64,000 bases of DNA, from NCBI GenBank assembly GCA_003220535.1, contig QHSU01000054.1:248001-312000 (forward strand), read 5' to 3'. How positions within the stretch are numbered: position 1 is the first letter of the stretch; every line of letters starts with the position of its first letter. This DNA comes from Candidatus Rokuibacteriota bacterium (GTDB taxonomy: Bacteria; Methylomirabilota; Methylomirabilia; Rokubacteriales; CSP1-6). The translations under genes and the position numbers were made by a program. The notes under the pieces were generated by a model. It was not told the origin of the DNA, did not search any database, and saw only the letters and a list, made by a program, of their open reading frames with translations. Of the stretch, positions 24,593 to 32,772 are shown one piece after another.

Positions 24593-26340
24593 CCGACTTC
24601 ACCAGTGAGATTCGCGACGGGATGCGCATCGACTGGGACGTTCCCATCCGCATGGACGACGGCCTCGTCCTGCGCGCCGACGTCTTTCGTCCCATCCCGG
24701 CGGGCAAGTGCCCGGTCATCCTGACCTACGGTCCCTACGGCAAGTGGCTCCACTTCGAAGACCTCTACACCGATCAGTGGCGCCGGATGACCGCCGAGCA
24801 TCCGGACGTCGCCGCCGGCTCCACGAACAAGTACCAGAACTGGGAAGTGGTCGACCCCGAGAAGTGGGTGCCGGACGGCTACGCCTGTGTCCGCGTGGAC
24901 TCGCGCGGCGCCGGGCGCTCGCCGGGTCATCTCGACATCTGGTCAGCCCGCGAGGCGCAGGACCTCTCTCATTGCATCGAGTGGGCGGCCGCGCAACCCT
25001 GGAGCTCCGGCAAGATCGGGCTCAACGGCATCTCCTACTACGCGATGAACCAGTGGCAGGTCGCCGCACTCCAGCCACCGCACCTGGCCGCCATCTGCAT
25101 CTGGGAGGGCGCGGCCGACCACTACCGTGATCTCAGTCACCACGGCGGCATCCTCTGTACGTTCGGGAAGGCGTGGTTCCCCTCGCAGGTCATCCGGGTC
25201 CAGCACGGTCGCGGCACCAAGGGGTTCCGGAGCCGGATGAACGGCGACTGGGTCTCCGGGCTGCCGACCTTGACCGAGGAGGAGCTCGGCGGCAACCGCC
25301 GCGATTTCTACGAGGACTGCTGGAAGAATCCGCTCGCCAGCGACGAGTACTGGCGCTCGCGCATGCCCGACTGGTCGCGGGTCACGGTGCCGCTCTTCTC
25401 GGCGGCCAACTGGGGCGGGCAGGGCCTGCATCCCCGGGGCAACTTCGAGGGATTCGTGCGCGCGGCGTCGAAGCAGAAGTGGCTCGAGGTGCACGGCATC
25501 GAGCACTGGACTCACTTCTACACGGACTACGGTGTGGCCCTTCAGAAGAAGTTCTTCGGCCACTTCTTGAAGGGCGAAGACACGGGATGGAAGAAGCAGC
25601 CGAAGGTCGTGCTGCAGGTCCGCCACCCCGGTGAGCAGTTCGTCGAGCGGCACGAGAAGGAATGGCCGCTCGCGCGCACGCGCTGGACCAAGCTCTATCT
25701 GAGCCCGGCCGACCAGAGCTTGAGCCGGACACCCATCGCCCGCCGGGGCGGCGTGGCCTACGACGGGCTCGGCGAGGGCGTCACCTTCCTCACGCCGCCC
25801 GTGCCGAAGGAGATCGAGATCACGGGCCCGATCGCGGCCAAGCTCTACGTGTCGTCCCAGACGACGGACGCCGACCTCTTTCTGATCGTGCGCGTAGTGA
25901 CCCCGAACATGCGAGAGGTCGTGTTCCAGGGCGCGCTCGATCCGCACACGCCGATCGCTCAGGGATGGCTCCGGGCCTCGCATCGAAAGCTCGACCCGAA
26001 GCTGACGCTGCCGTATCGCCCGTACCACACCCACGACGAGAAGCAGCCACTCATCCCCGGGAAGGTGTACGAGCTGGACGTCGAGATCTGGCCGACCTCG
26101 ATCGTGGCGCCGGCGGGCTACCGGATCGGCCTCACCGTGCGCGGACGCGACTACGAGTATCCCGGCGGGCCGTCGACGGGGCTGGGGACGCTCGGCGCGG
26201 TCTTCACCGGTGTCGGGCCGTTCCAGCACAGCGATCCGCGCGACCGTCCGCCGGAGATCTTCGGCAAGAAGGTCACGATCCATTGCGGTCCGGGGCGGCC
26301 GTCGCACGTTCTCCTGCCCATCATTCCGCCCGCCCGGTAG
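24589..26340 (+). CDS. CocE/NonD family hydrolase
   Basis: A 583-residue serine hydrolase of the CocE/NonD (X-Pro dipeptidyl peptidase S15-like) family. The alpha/beta core has VRVDSRGAGRSPG, the nucleophile elbow GISYYA (about residue 145-150) and the long C-terminal jelly-roll domain with ITGPIAAKLYVSSQTTDADLF. Typical substrates are acyl esters or amides. Compared with the paralogue at 51200, both share GSTNKYQNWE, IEWA and WGGQG(L/I)HPRGNF. It overlaps the convergent CoxL-like gene by 20 bases; the paralogue at 51200 is also beside a CoxL-like gene. Confidence 0.92.
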   Translation: MTDFTSEIRDGMRIDWDVPIRMDDGLVLRADVFRPIPAGKCPVILTYGPYGKWLHFEDLYTDQWRRMTAEHPDVAAGSTNKYQNWEVVDPEKWVPDGYACVRVDSRGAGRSPGHLDIWSAREAQDLSHCIEWAAAQPWSSGKIGLNGISYYAMNQWQVAALQPPHLAAICIWEGAADHYRDLSHHGGILCTFGKAWFPSQVIRVQHGRGTKGFRSRMNGDWVSGLPTLTEEELGGNRRDFYEDCWKNPLASDEYWRSRMPDWSRVTVPLFSAANWGGQGLHPRGNFEGFVRAASKQKWLEVHGIEHWTHFYTDYGVALQKKFFGHFLKGEDTGWKKQPKVVLQVRHPGEQFVERHEKEWPLARTRWTKLYLSPADQSLSRTPIARRGGVAYDGLGEGVTFLTPPVPKEIEITGPIAAKLYVSSQTTDADLFLIVRVVTPNMREVVFQGALDPHTPIAQGWLRASHRKLDPKLTLPYRPYHTHDEKQPLIPGKVYELDVEIWPTSIVAPAGYRIGLTVRGRDYEYPGGPSTGLGTLGAVFTGVGPFQHSDPRDRPPEIFGKKVTIHCGPGRPSHVLLPIIPPAR

Positions 26341-28633
26341 CGATCGCACGCCAGATCTTCTCGGCCGTGAGCGGGATGTCGACGTGGCGGACGCCGAAGG
26401 GCGACAGCGCATCGACGACGGCGTTCACGATCGCGGGAGGCGCCACGCAGGCGCTGCCCTCGCCCACGCCTTTCACTCCGAGCGGGTTGAGGGGAGACGG
26501 CGTGACGGTGCGGTCGACGACCAGCTCGGGCATGTCGTCGGCGCGCGGGATCGCGTACTCCATGAAGCTTCCCGTGAGCAGCTGACCGTCCTCGCCGTAC
26601 GCGATGCGCTCCAGGAGCGTCTGACCGAGTCCCTGAGCGAAGCCGCCGACGATCTGTCCCTCGACGAGCAGTGGATTGATCGCGTTGCCACAATCGTCGA
26701 CGGCGATGAACCGCTCGAGACGGACCTGGCCGGTATCCCGAGCCACTCGAACGACGGCCATGCCGGCGCCGAAGCTCCAGGACGGGTGGTCCTGGCGGAA
26801 GAACACCGTCGCTTCGAGCCCCGGCGTCTCCTGGGGCGGCAGGCCCATCCCGCGATGCGCGAACTCACCGACCCGGTCCCACCCGACGATCTTTTCGGGC
26901 ACGCCCTTCACCTGAAAGCCCCCGCGCACGAGCTGCAGATCCTGGGGGCTCGCCTCGAGAAGCCGGGCCGCGAGCCGACGGCCCTTGTCTCTGACTTCCG
27001 CGGCGGCTTGAGCCAGCGCGCTTCCGCCGAGGCCGGCGCTGCGGCTGCCGAACGTGCCGATCGCCTGGGGCGCGCCCAGCGTGTCGCCGTGGCGAACGAT
27101 TACGTCGTCATGGGCGACACCGAGCTGGTCGGCGATGATCTGGGCGAAGGTCGTCTCGTGTCCCTGTCCGTGCGGGCTCGAGCCCGTGACGGCGGTGACC
27201 TTACCGCTCCGCTCCACTCGCACGACGCCGCTCTCCCACCCCAGCACGTTGGTGGATTCGACATAGGCCGCGACGCCGATTCCCATGATCTCTCCGCGCT
27301 CGCGCACCGCGGCCTGCTCTCGACGCAATCCCTGATAGTCCGCCAACTCCACGACGCGATCGAGCGCGCGAGCGTAGTTCCCGGAGTCGTAGGCGACGCC
27401 GAACGGCGTGCGGTGGGGGAACGCTTCGGGCGGAACAAAGTTGCGTCGGCGGATCTCGACGGGATCGAGGTTGGTGGCCCGGGCGGCCTCGTCCATGAGG
27501 CGCTCGATGAGATAGACGCCGACGGGCCGCCCCGATCCTCGATAGGGCCCGGTCGGCGCGGTGTTCGTGTAGACCCCGATGCTCAGGAGCTCGGCGTTCT
27601 GGATCCGATAGGGTCCGAAGATGTGGGTCGAGGCGGACATCGGCGGCACGAGCGACAGCGACAGCAGATGGGCCCCGAGGTCGAAGACAGCCCGAGCCCT
27701 GAGCCCGATGACTTCTCCCTCGGCGGTCACGGCCCCCTCGGCTTCAGAGACAGCCGCCCGCGCCTGGATCGTCGTGAGCAGATCCTCCGTGCGCGTGGAC
27801 ATCCAGCGGATGGGACGGCCGAGCTCGCGTGCGAGCGCTGCCGCGACGATCTCCTCGCGGTAGAGCGGGCCCTTCACCCCGAAGCCACCGCCGACATCCG
27901 GCGCGATCACGCGCAGCTTGTGCTCCGGGAAGCCGAGCACCACCGCGAGGTCGGCCCGCGACAGGAAGGGGTTCTGCGTCGTCAGCCACAACGTGAGCTC
28001 GTCGCTGCCGGCGTCGTAGCGCGCCAGGACACCCCGCGGCTCCATCGGCGCTCCGGCGAGCCGGTTGTGGTCGAGGCGCACCTTCACGATGTGGGCAGCC
28101 CTGCCGAACGCCCCGTCGACGTCGCCGCCCTTGAGCGGCCAGCTGAAGGCCTGGTTCGTCCCGAGCTCGGCGTGGGCGAGGGGAGCGCCGGGCTCCAGCC
28201 CACGCTCGGGATCGGCGATCGGCGCGAGAGGCTCGTACTCGACCTCGATCAGCTCGGTGGCGTCGCGGGCCAGCGACGCGCTCTCGGCGACGACCGCGGC
28301 CACCGGCACGCCGGTCGAGTCGACGACGGCGTCGGCCAGGTACGGACACGGTGCTTGCTTCAGCCCGGGCAGCGTCGCCATAAAGGGAAGGGGCCGCAGC
28401 GAGCCGAGGTCCTTCGCCGTCGCGACGCGGACCACGCCCGGCGCCTGCCGAGCCGCGTCAGTCCTGAGCGCGGTCACGCGGGCGTGGGCGTGCGGACTCC
28501 GGAGAAACGCGAGGTGCGCGAGAGCGGGCAGCGTGATGTCCTCGACGTATTGCCCGCGGCCCGTGATGAGCTTGGGATCTTCGGTCCGCTTGAGCGGGCG
28601 GCCGACGTAGGGCTCCCGGTCGGTCTCGCTCAT
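26321..28633 (-). CDS. xanthine dehydrogenase/CoxL family molybdopterin-binding large subunit
   Basis: A 770-residue molybdenum hydroxylase large subunit. It begins with VGRPLKRTEDPKLITGRG, has the second domain DVGGGFGVKG, and ends with PLGVKGVGEGS (catalytic Glu). The active-site loop reads GPYRGSGRP, not the AYRCSFR of true form I CO dehydrogenase, so it is an aromatic aldehyde, purine or quinoline-type hydroxylase of unknown substrate. No small FeS subunit or FAD subunit is next to it, so these partners must be encoded elsewhere. Confidence 0.92.
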   Translation of the reverse strand: MSETDREPYVGRPLKRTEDPKLITGRGQYVEDITLPALAHLAFLRSPHAHARVTALRTDAARQAPGVVRVATAKDLGSLRPLPFMATLPGLKQAPCPYLADAVVDSTGVPVAAVVAESASLARDATELIEVEYEPLAPIADPERGLEPGAPLAHAELGTNQAFSWPLKGGDVDGAFGRAAHIVKVRLDHNRLAGAPMEPRGVLARYDAGSDELTLWLTTQNPFLSRADLAVVLGFPEHKLRVIAPDVGGGFGVKGPLYREEIVAAALARELGRPIRWMSTRTEDLLTTIQARAAVSEAEGAVTAEGEVIGLRARAVFDLGAHLLSLSLVPPMSASTHIFGPYRIQNAELLSIGVYTNTAPTGPYRGSGRPVGVYLIERLMDEAARATNLDPVEIRRRNFVPPEAFPHRTPFGVAYDSGNYARALDRVVELADYQGLRREQAAVRERGEIMGIGVAAYVESTNVLGWESGVVRVERSGKVTAVTGSSPHGQGHETTFAQIIADQLGVAHDDVIVRHGDTLGAPQAIGTFGSRSAGLGGSALAQAAAEVRDKGRRLAARLLEASPQDLQLVRGGFQVKGVPEKIVGWDRVGEFAHRGMGLPPQETPGLEATVFFRQDHPSWSFGAGMAVVRVARDTGQVRLERFIAVDDCGNAINPLLVEGQIVGGFAQGLGQTLLERIAYGEDGQLLTGSFMEYAIPRADDMPELVVDRTVTPSPLNPLGVKGVGEGSACVAPPAIVNAVVDALSPFGVRHVDIPLTAEKIWRAIATGRAE

Positions 28634-28637
28634 CGGC

Positions 28638-29573
28638 TCAGCCGGCCATCGTGTGGCTCAATTCGCCGATGCGCTCGATCCACAACTTCACCCTGTCCCC
28701 GGCCTTCAGGAACAGCCGCCGCGGCATCCCCACGCCGGCCGGGGTCCCGGTCAAGATGAGGTCGCCCGGTTGCAGCGTCACGCGCGACGACAGCATGGCG
28801 ATCTGCTCGGCGGTGTCGAAGATCATCCTGCTCGTGTTGGAATCCTGCATCAGCGTGTCGTTCACCCAGAGCTTCAGTCCGAGGTTCTGAGGATCGCGGA
28901 CGTCCCCGGCGGGCACGATCCATGGCCCGAGCGGGCAGGAGCCGTCGAAGCACTTCTGGCCGAGCCAATCGTAGTGGAACGGGGAGGTCGCGGGATTCTT
29001 GTCGCGCCTCATGACGTCCCGCGCCGAGAGATCGTTGGCGATCGTGTAGCCGGCGACGTACGCGAGCGCCTTCTCGACCGGCACGTCTCTCGCGACCTTG
29101 CCGATCACGGCGGCGAGCTCGACCTCCCAGTCGACCATCTGCGAGTAGACCGGCAGCTTGACCCGAGCGCCGGGCCCCACCACCGAGCTCCTCGAAGTCT
29201 TGACGAAGTGCCAGGGCTGTTCCCCCAGCTCTTTCATTGTCGGCCCGGGTGGCTGGCCCTGGGCCCGCGCCATCTCGGCCATGTGATCGGTGTAGTTCGC
29301 GCCGGCGCAGTAGATGTTGCCCGGGTACAGCACCGGTGCCAGCAGCCGCGCACTTTTGAGCGGCACGCCCTTTGCGCGCCCCTTGCCAGACGCGATGTGC
29401 TTGGCACCCTGAGCCAGGAGCCGGCTGGCTCGGCCCCAGTCCTCGAGCACACCGAGCACGCTCGTATGGGTGGCGGCGTGTGTCAGCTTTGCCGCATCGT
29501 ACACGGTGTCGCCCACAAGCACGCCCGCGCGCGCAGTCCGATCCGACTGGTAGCTCAGTAGCTTGTACGACAT
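28638..29573 (-). CDS. fumarylacetoacetate hydrolase family protein
   Basis: A 311-residue FAH-family enzyme that cleaves or decarboxylates 2-oxo acids such as fumarylacetoacetate or 2-hydroxyhepta-dienedioate. The metal pair E-x-E is in VDWEVELAAVIGK, preceded by CAGANYTDHM and followed by GYTIANDLSARD, all typical. Length and order are normal. I start at ATG 29573 (MSYKLLSY) behind a GGAGGG site; a start at 29603 is possible. It lies 4 bases upstream of the CoxL-like gene, so both may be one unit. Confidence 0.9.
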   Translation of the reverse strand: MSYKLLSYQSDRTARAGVLVGDTVYDAAKLTHAATHTSVLGVLEDWGRASRLLAQGAKHIASGKGRAKGVPLKSARLLAPVLYPGNIYCAGANYTDHMAEMARAQGQPPGPTMKELGEQPWHFVKTSRSSVVGPGARVKLPVYSQMVDWEVELAAVIGKVARDVPVEKALAYVAGYTIANDLSARDVMRRDKNPATSPFHYDWLGQKCFDGSCPLGPWIVPAGDVRDPQNLGLKLWVNDTLMQDSNTSRMIFDTAEQIAMLSSRVTLQPGDLILTGTPAGVGMPRRLFLKAGDRVKLWIERIGELSHTMAG

Positions 29574-29698
29574 TGCTTGAGTCCCTCCTTGAATCATCGT
29601 CATGCTCCCGCCATGGTCCGACGTCTTGCCGCGCGCCCGACGATAACATAGCCTGTCGGATGCGCCCGACCACGCGAGACGAGGGAAGCCATGAAGCC

Positions 29699-30534
29699 AT
29701 GAAACAGCTGACCAAGAACGTGTTCGTCGAGACCGAGCTACGCGGCTCCAACCACGGGATCGTCACTACCTCAGACGGCATCGTGATGATCGACAGTCCG
29801 CACAAGCCCAGCGACGCCCTGCGGCTCAAAGCGGAGGTCGAGCGGCGCGGCCGGCTCCGCTACTGAACACCGAGCCCCACGGCGACCACTGGACCGGCAA
29901 CGCCTTCTTCGACGCTCCGGTGGTCGCTCACGAAGGCGTGAGGGCCCGGATCCTCGGAACCGACCTGGCGGCGCACGTCGCTCGCGTGGCCTCGTTCGGG
30001 CCTGAGGAGCCGAAGCTCCTGGAGGGCTACCGGCCCAACGCTCCCGTCATCACGTTTCAGAGCGAGATGAAGCTCCACGTGGGCGACCACACGTTCCGCC
30101 TGGTCCACATGCCCGGCCACACCGCCTACCAGGCGGCCGTGATCGTCGAAGAAGAGGGTGTCGTCTTCACCAGCGACAACATCTTTTGCAAGGTCCACAC
30201 CTGGCTCCAGGAAGCCGACCCGAACCTCTGGCTCGAGGCGCTGGAATCGCTACGCGGCCTGCGTGAGGACATGTTCGTCCCGGGTCACGGCCCGGTGTGC
30301 GACAAGCGCTATCTGGACGAGCAAGGCGCATTTATCCGTGAATGGGTGGACTACGTCCGTCGCCGGGGCGTCGAGCGCGGGATGACCAAGGAGCGGTGCG
30401 TAGCCGAGCTCACGGCGATGACGGACCGGTACCCGATGGACGTCGGGCAGGACGGCATGGCGCCGAACGTCATGAAGCTGAACGTCGCCAACCTCTACGA
30501 CTTCGTGACGGGCGCCGGAATCCACCGTTATTAG
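29699..30534 (+). pseudogene. MBL-fold metallo-hydrolase interrupted by a frameshift
   Basis: Two halves of one metallo-beta-lactamase-fold hydrolase lie in different frames. The first, 55 residues from the ATG at 29699, ends at a TGA at 29864-29866. The second continues at once from 29866 in frame +1 with INTEPHGDHWTGN-type sequence (its HxDH half of the metal site), then VHMPGHTAYQ and VFTSDNIFCK, VPGHGPV to the stop at 30534. The break falls exactly before the metal-binding motif. Two bases are present where about six would be expected, so a 4-base deletion is likely. The first metal His of the usual HxHxDH is a Glu. The 30534 end is followed by the repeated hairpin. Confidence 0.7.
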
Positions 30535-30536
30535 AC

Positions 30537-30565
30537 GTGGGGGGCCCCGACATGGCCCCCCGCAC
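30537..30565 (+). terminator. GC-rich hairpin after the MBL gene (repeated element)
   Basis: GTGGGGGGCC (30537-30546) pairs with GGCCCCCCGCAC (30554-30565), 8 bp plus 3 bp around one bulged G. It begins 3 bases after the stop and is nearly the same as the hairpin at 17246-17271, including the C-rich tail. Confidence 0.5.
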
Positions 30566-30570
30566 CCCCC

Positions 30571-30670
30571 GGGGCGGGTCTCGCTCCGTCAACCCGTGGA
30601 CCCTCCGGGGCGGATCGCTCCGTATCAACCCGTGGGCCCCCCAGGGGCGGGTCGCTCCGGCAACCCGTGG
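30571..30670. repeat. three tandem units of about 36 bp
   Basis: Units begin at 30571, 30607 and 30644 (the last one cut to 27 bases). Each runs GGGGCGG-[GA]TC...GCTCCG...CAACCCGTGG. They occupy the convergent intergenic region between the MBL remnant and the cupin gene. There is no room for spacers, so this is not a CRISPR array. Confidence 0.75.
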
Positions 30671-30695
30671 CGTTGTTCGATGCCTCTGATGCGCT

Positions 30696-31046
30696 TCAGC
30701 GGCCAGCCGGCCAGGTGTCTAGGGATTCCGGGTGGCGGTCGGCGCCCGCCTGCACGCGGTAGAGGACCATCCGCGTCAGCGCCGTGACCTGGTGCACCTC
30801 GCCGGCGGGAAAGATCACGGTGTCTCCGGGACCGAGCCGTCGCTCCGTGCGCCCGTCGCTGAAGAGCCCGCGTCCTTCCATGACGTGGTAGATCTCGTCG
30901 GCGCCGGGGTGGCAGTGGATCGGCGAGGTCTGGCCGGGCTCCCAGCACGCGATCGTGATGTCGCTCCGCGGCGTCGCGGTCAGGCTCTTGTGCACGTGGC
31001 GGTGCGGTGAGAACTCCTGCGCCGCTTTCAGGTCGATGACTTCCAT
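30696..31046 (-). CDS. cupin domain protein
   Basis: A 116-residue single-domain cupin. The metal-binding motif 1 reads IHCHPGADEIYHVMEGRG (two His and a Glu), and motif 2 is PAGEVHQVTAL, so a metal is likely bound. Such small cupins act as isomerases, dioxygenases or regulators of unknown ligand. The ATG at 31046 is set by a GGAGGG ribosome site. Confidence 0.85.
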   Translation of the reverse strand: MEVIDLKAAQEFSPHRHVHKSLTATPRSDITIACWEPGQTSPIHCHPGADEIYHVMEGRGLFSDGRTERRLGPGDTVIFPAGEVHQVTALTRMVLYRVQAGADRHPESLDTWPAGR

Positions 31047-31114
31047 GGCTCGCCCTCCGGGATCGCCTCTGGGTTGGTGGACACGGGACCTCTGCACGGC
31101 TCGCCCGGCATCCG

Positions 31115-31462
31115 TCACGCCGAAGCGCTGACCCCGACGGTCTGGCCCGACGACGTGAACAGCTCGACGGTGCCGCGTGCGTTGTCGGTCAGGGCGAACA
31201 CCTCGTAGAACTCGATGTGCGGGTGCATGCCGTATCGCTCGACGATGCCGTCGAGCCACGACCCGCCGTAGAAGCTCTTGGCGTCCTCGAGCCTCTCCCA
31301 CTGGTAGACACCCCCCGCCCAGCCGCTCTCGCTCCAGATGAAGTGCTTGCTGATCAACCCCTTCACCTGACGGAACCCGGGCGCGATGGTGTGAAAGTGC
31401 GCTCGGCAGGAGGCGTAGTCGATGTGCGGCGGTAGCTTGTAGCGCACGGTGGCCGTGATCAT
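31115..31462 (-). CDS. small dimeric alpha/beta-barrel protein (YdhR/ABM-like)
   Basis: A 115-residue protein resembling the YdhR-like mono-oxygenase group of the dimeric alpha/beta-barrel superfamily: MITATVRYKLP at the start, then ISKHFIWSESGWAGGVYQWERLEDAKSFY. The last segment is the recognisable element. Proteins of this kind often act on aromatic compounds or serve as small dimeric partners; the function is uncertain. I choose ATG 31462 because GGGAGG precedes it by few bases; a GTG at 31474 is possible. Confidence 0.7.
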   Translation of the reverse strand: MITATVRYKLPPHIDYASCRAHFHTIAPGFRQVKGLISKHFIWSESGWAGGVYQWERLEDAKSFYGGSWLDGIVERYGMHPHIEFYEVFALTDNARGTVELFTSSGQTVGVSASA

Positions 31463-31508
31463 CTGGCCTCCCACTCCCTCCGTCGTCGTGCCATCCCTGG
31501 AAATATCG

Positions 31509-32234
31509 TCAGAGCTTCTCGGCGAGCCAGTCGAAGATCACCGAGGCTCCGTGGGTCAGGTAGTCGCGCTGGCAGTGCTGGGCGCCTCCTTCCTCGGCCG
31601 TGAAGACGCGGAAGGTCTTGTCCCGAGAGCCGACCGCGTCGAACAGGGCCTGCGCGTCGGCCATGGGGACCTGCTCGTCCTCGGCGCCGTGGGTCAGGAG
31701 AAACGCGCAGCGCATCCGCTGCACGACGCCGTCGAAGAAGACCACGCACGGCCGGCGGGCGACATCGGTGTTTTCGGCGTGCACGAAGTAGCTGGGGAGA
31801 CTGCCGTCCGCGAAGGGCACCTCGACTACCTCGATGCGCGGCCGGTCGGTGAGGCGGGCGAAGCGGTGAAAGCACTCGACGCCCTCGCGATAGGTCTCGA
31901 GGGCCTTCGGGTCCTTCGGCGTCCGGAAGCGCTCGGCCATCTGATAGTAGTTGCACGCGCGCAGGTAGGCGCCCGCGGCCGTGAACCGCCGGCGCTGCCG
32001 CTCGGCGGCGCGCGCCAGCTCGGCCACGCGATCGCCCTCGGCGCGCCACGCCTCGAACCACGCCGCGTTGTCACCGAGGTGCTTGCGCAGGGAGCGAGCG
32101 GCGCGATCGACCTCACCGATATCGCTCCCGCCGTAGGGCGCGCTGCCGAGGATCCCGCCGACGGCCGACGACCAGCGATAGTCCTCGGGAAAGTACGTGA
32201 ACCAGTTGGCGGTCTTGGGCATCACGGTCGCCAT
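31509..32234 (-). pseudogene. alpha/beta hydrolase lacking its nucleophile region (in-frame internal deletion)
   Basis: Only 241 residues where family members (2,6-dihydroxypseudooxynicotine hydrolase/FrsA-like) have about 380-400. The N-terminal helical part and the first strand (RRPCVVFFDG) are normal. The sequence then jumps, at about residue 169-170 (around 31728-31733), straight into the late strand with the catalytic Asp, LLTHGAEDEQVP (D186), and the catalytic His, GGAQHCQ (H220). The oxyanion region, the GxSxG nucleophile elbow and the helices after it are missing. Frame is kept. It cannot be a working hydrolase of the usual type. Confidence 0.72.
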
Positions 32235-32341
32235 GAGCGTCCTCCCGGTGTGCCGACGTCGTCGTCCGCGCTGCGCCGCCGGACGGGCGCCATGGTAGCA
32301 AGGCCCGCGTGGCCCGTCACGCCGCCTGTGGCGAGGGGCCG

Positions 32342-32373
32342 TTGACAGCCCCCTCGGATTAGGTCATCCTAAT
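32342..32373 (+). promoter_or_regulatory. promoter with palindromic operator (iron-box candidate), copy 2
   Basis: A perfect TTGACA (32342-32347) is followed by ATTAGG-TCAT-CCTAAT (32358-32373). The palindrome covers the spacer and the -10 position (CATCCT at 17 bases or CCTAAT at 20), where a repressor would block RNA polymerase. Same palindrome as 20007-20022. It leads directly into the cupredoxin/FTR1 genes. Confidence 0.62.
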
Positions 32374-32415
32374 TCACGCAGGATGGGTACCTAAAGCTTC
32401 GGGGCGGAGGGAAGC

Positions 32416-32760
32416 ATGCGCAGCCGGATCCTACTCCTCGTGGCCGGTGTCGTCGCCTCGCTCCTCGTGATCGTCCCGGCGGCGTCGGCAGCGGACGCGC
32501 CTCCGGAAATCCCCCTGAGCATCGACAAGAGCCAGTTCCAGCCCAGCGAGGTGAAGGTCAAGGCCAACGCCCCGTTCGTGCTCGTCATCACGAACAAGGG
32601 GGCGAAGGCGGCGGAGTTCGAGAGCAAGGACCTCCGCGTCGAAAAGGTCGTGCCGGCTGGGAAGACCGTCAACGTGCGGATTCGCGCGCTCAAGCCCGGG
32701 ACGTACGCCTTCATCGACGACTTCAACCATCAGGCGACCGGGCGCATCGTCGCCGAGTGA
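32416..32760 (+). CDS. exported cupredoxin-like protein (EfeO cupredoxin-domain type)
   Basis: A 114-residue protein with a signal peptide (residues 1-25, ending ASAA). The mature part is one cupredoxin-fold domain: IDKSQFQPSEVKVKANAPFVLVITNKG, KAAEFESKDL and GTYAFIDDFNHQATG. It matches the N-terminal domain of EfeO-like iron-uptake proteins without the peptidase-like M75 part. A classical blue-copper set (Cys, two His, Met) is missing; one His and the acidic residues in EFES are conserved-looking. It lies 12 bases upstream of the FTR1 permease gene and likely hands iron to it. The ribosome site is GGAGGGA. Confidence 0.85.
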   Translation: MRSRILLLVAGVVASLLVIVPAASAADAPPEIPLSIDKSQFQPSEVKVKANAPFVLVITNKGAKAAEFESKDLRVEKVVPAGKTVNVRIRALKPGTYAFIDDFNHQATGRIVAE

Positions 32761-32772
32761 CCGCGAGGCCTC

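Noticed and set aside
26321..28633. True aerobic CO dehydrogenase large subunit
   Set aside because: The active-site loop is GPYRGSGRP, not AYRCSFR, and small and medium subunits are not adjacent.
30571..30670. CRISPR array
   Set aside because: Units follow each other directly with no spacers, and there are no cas genes.
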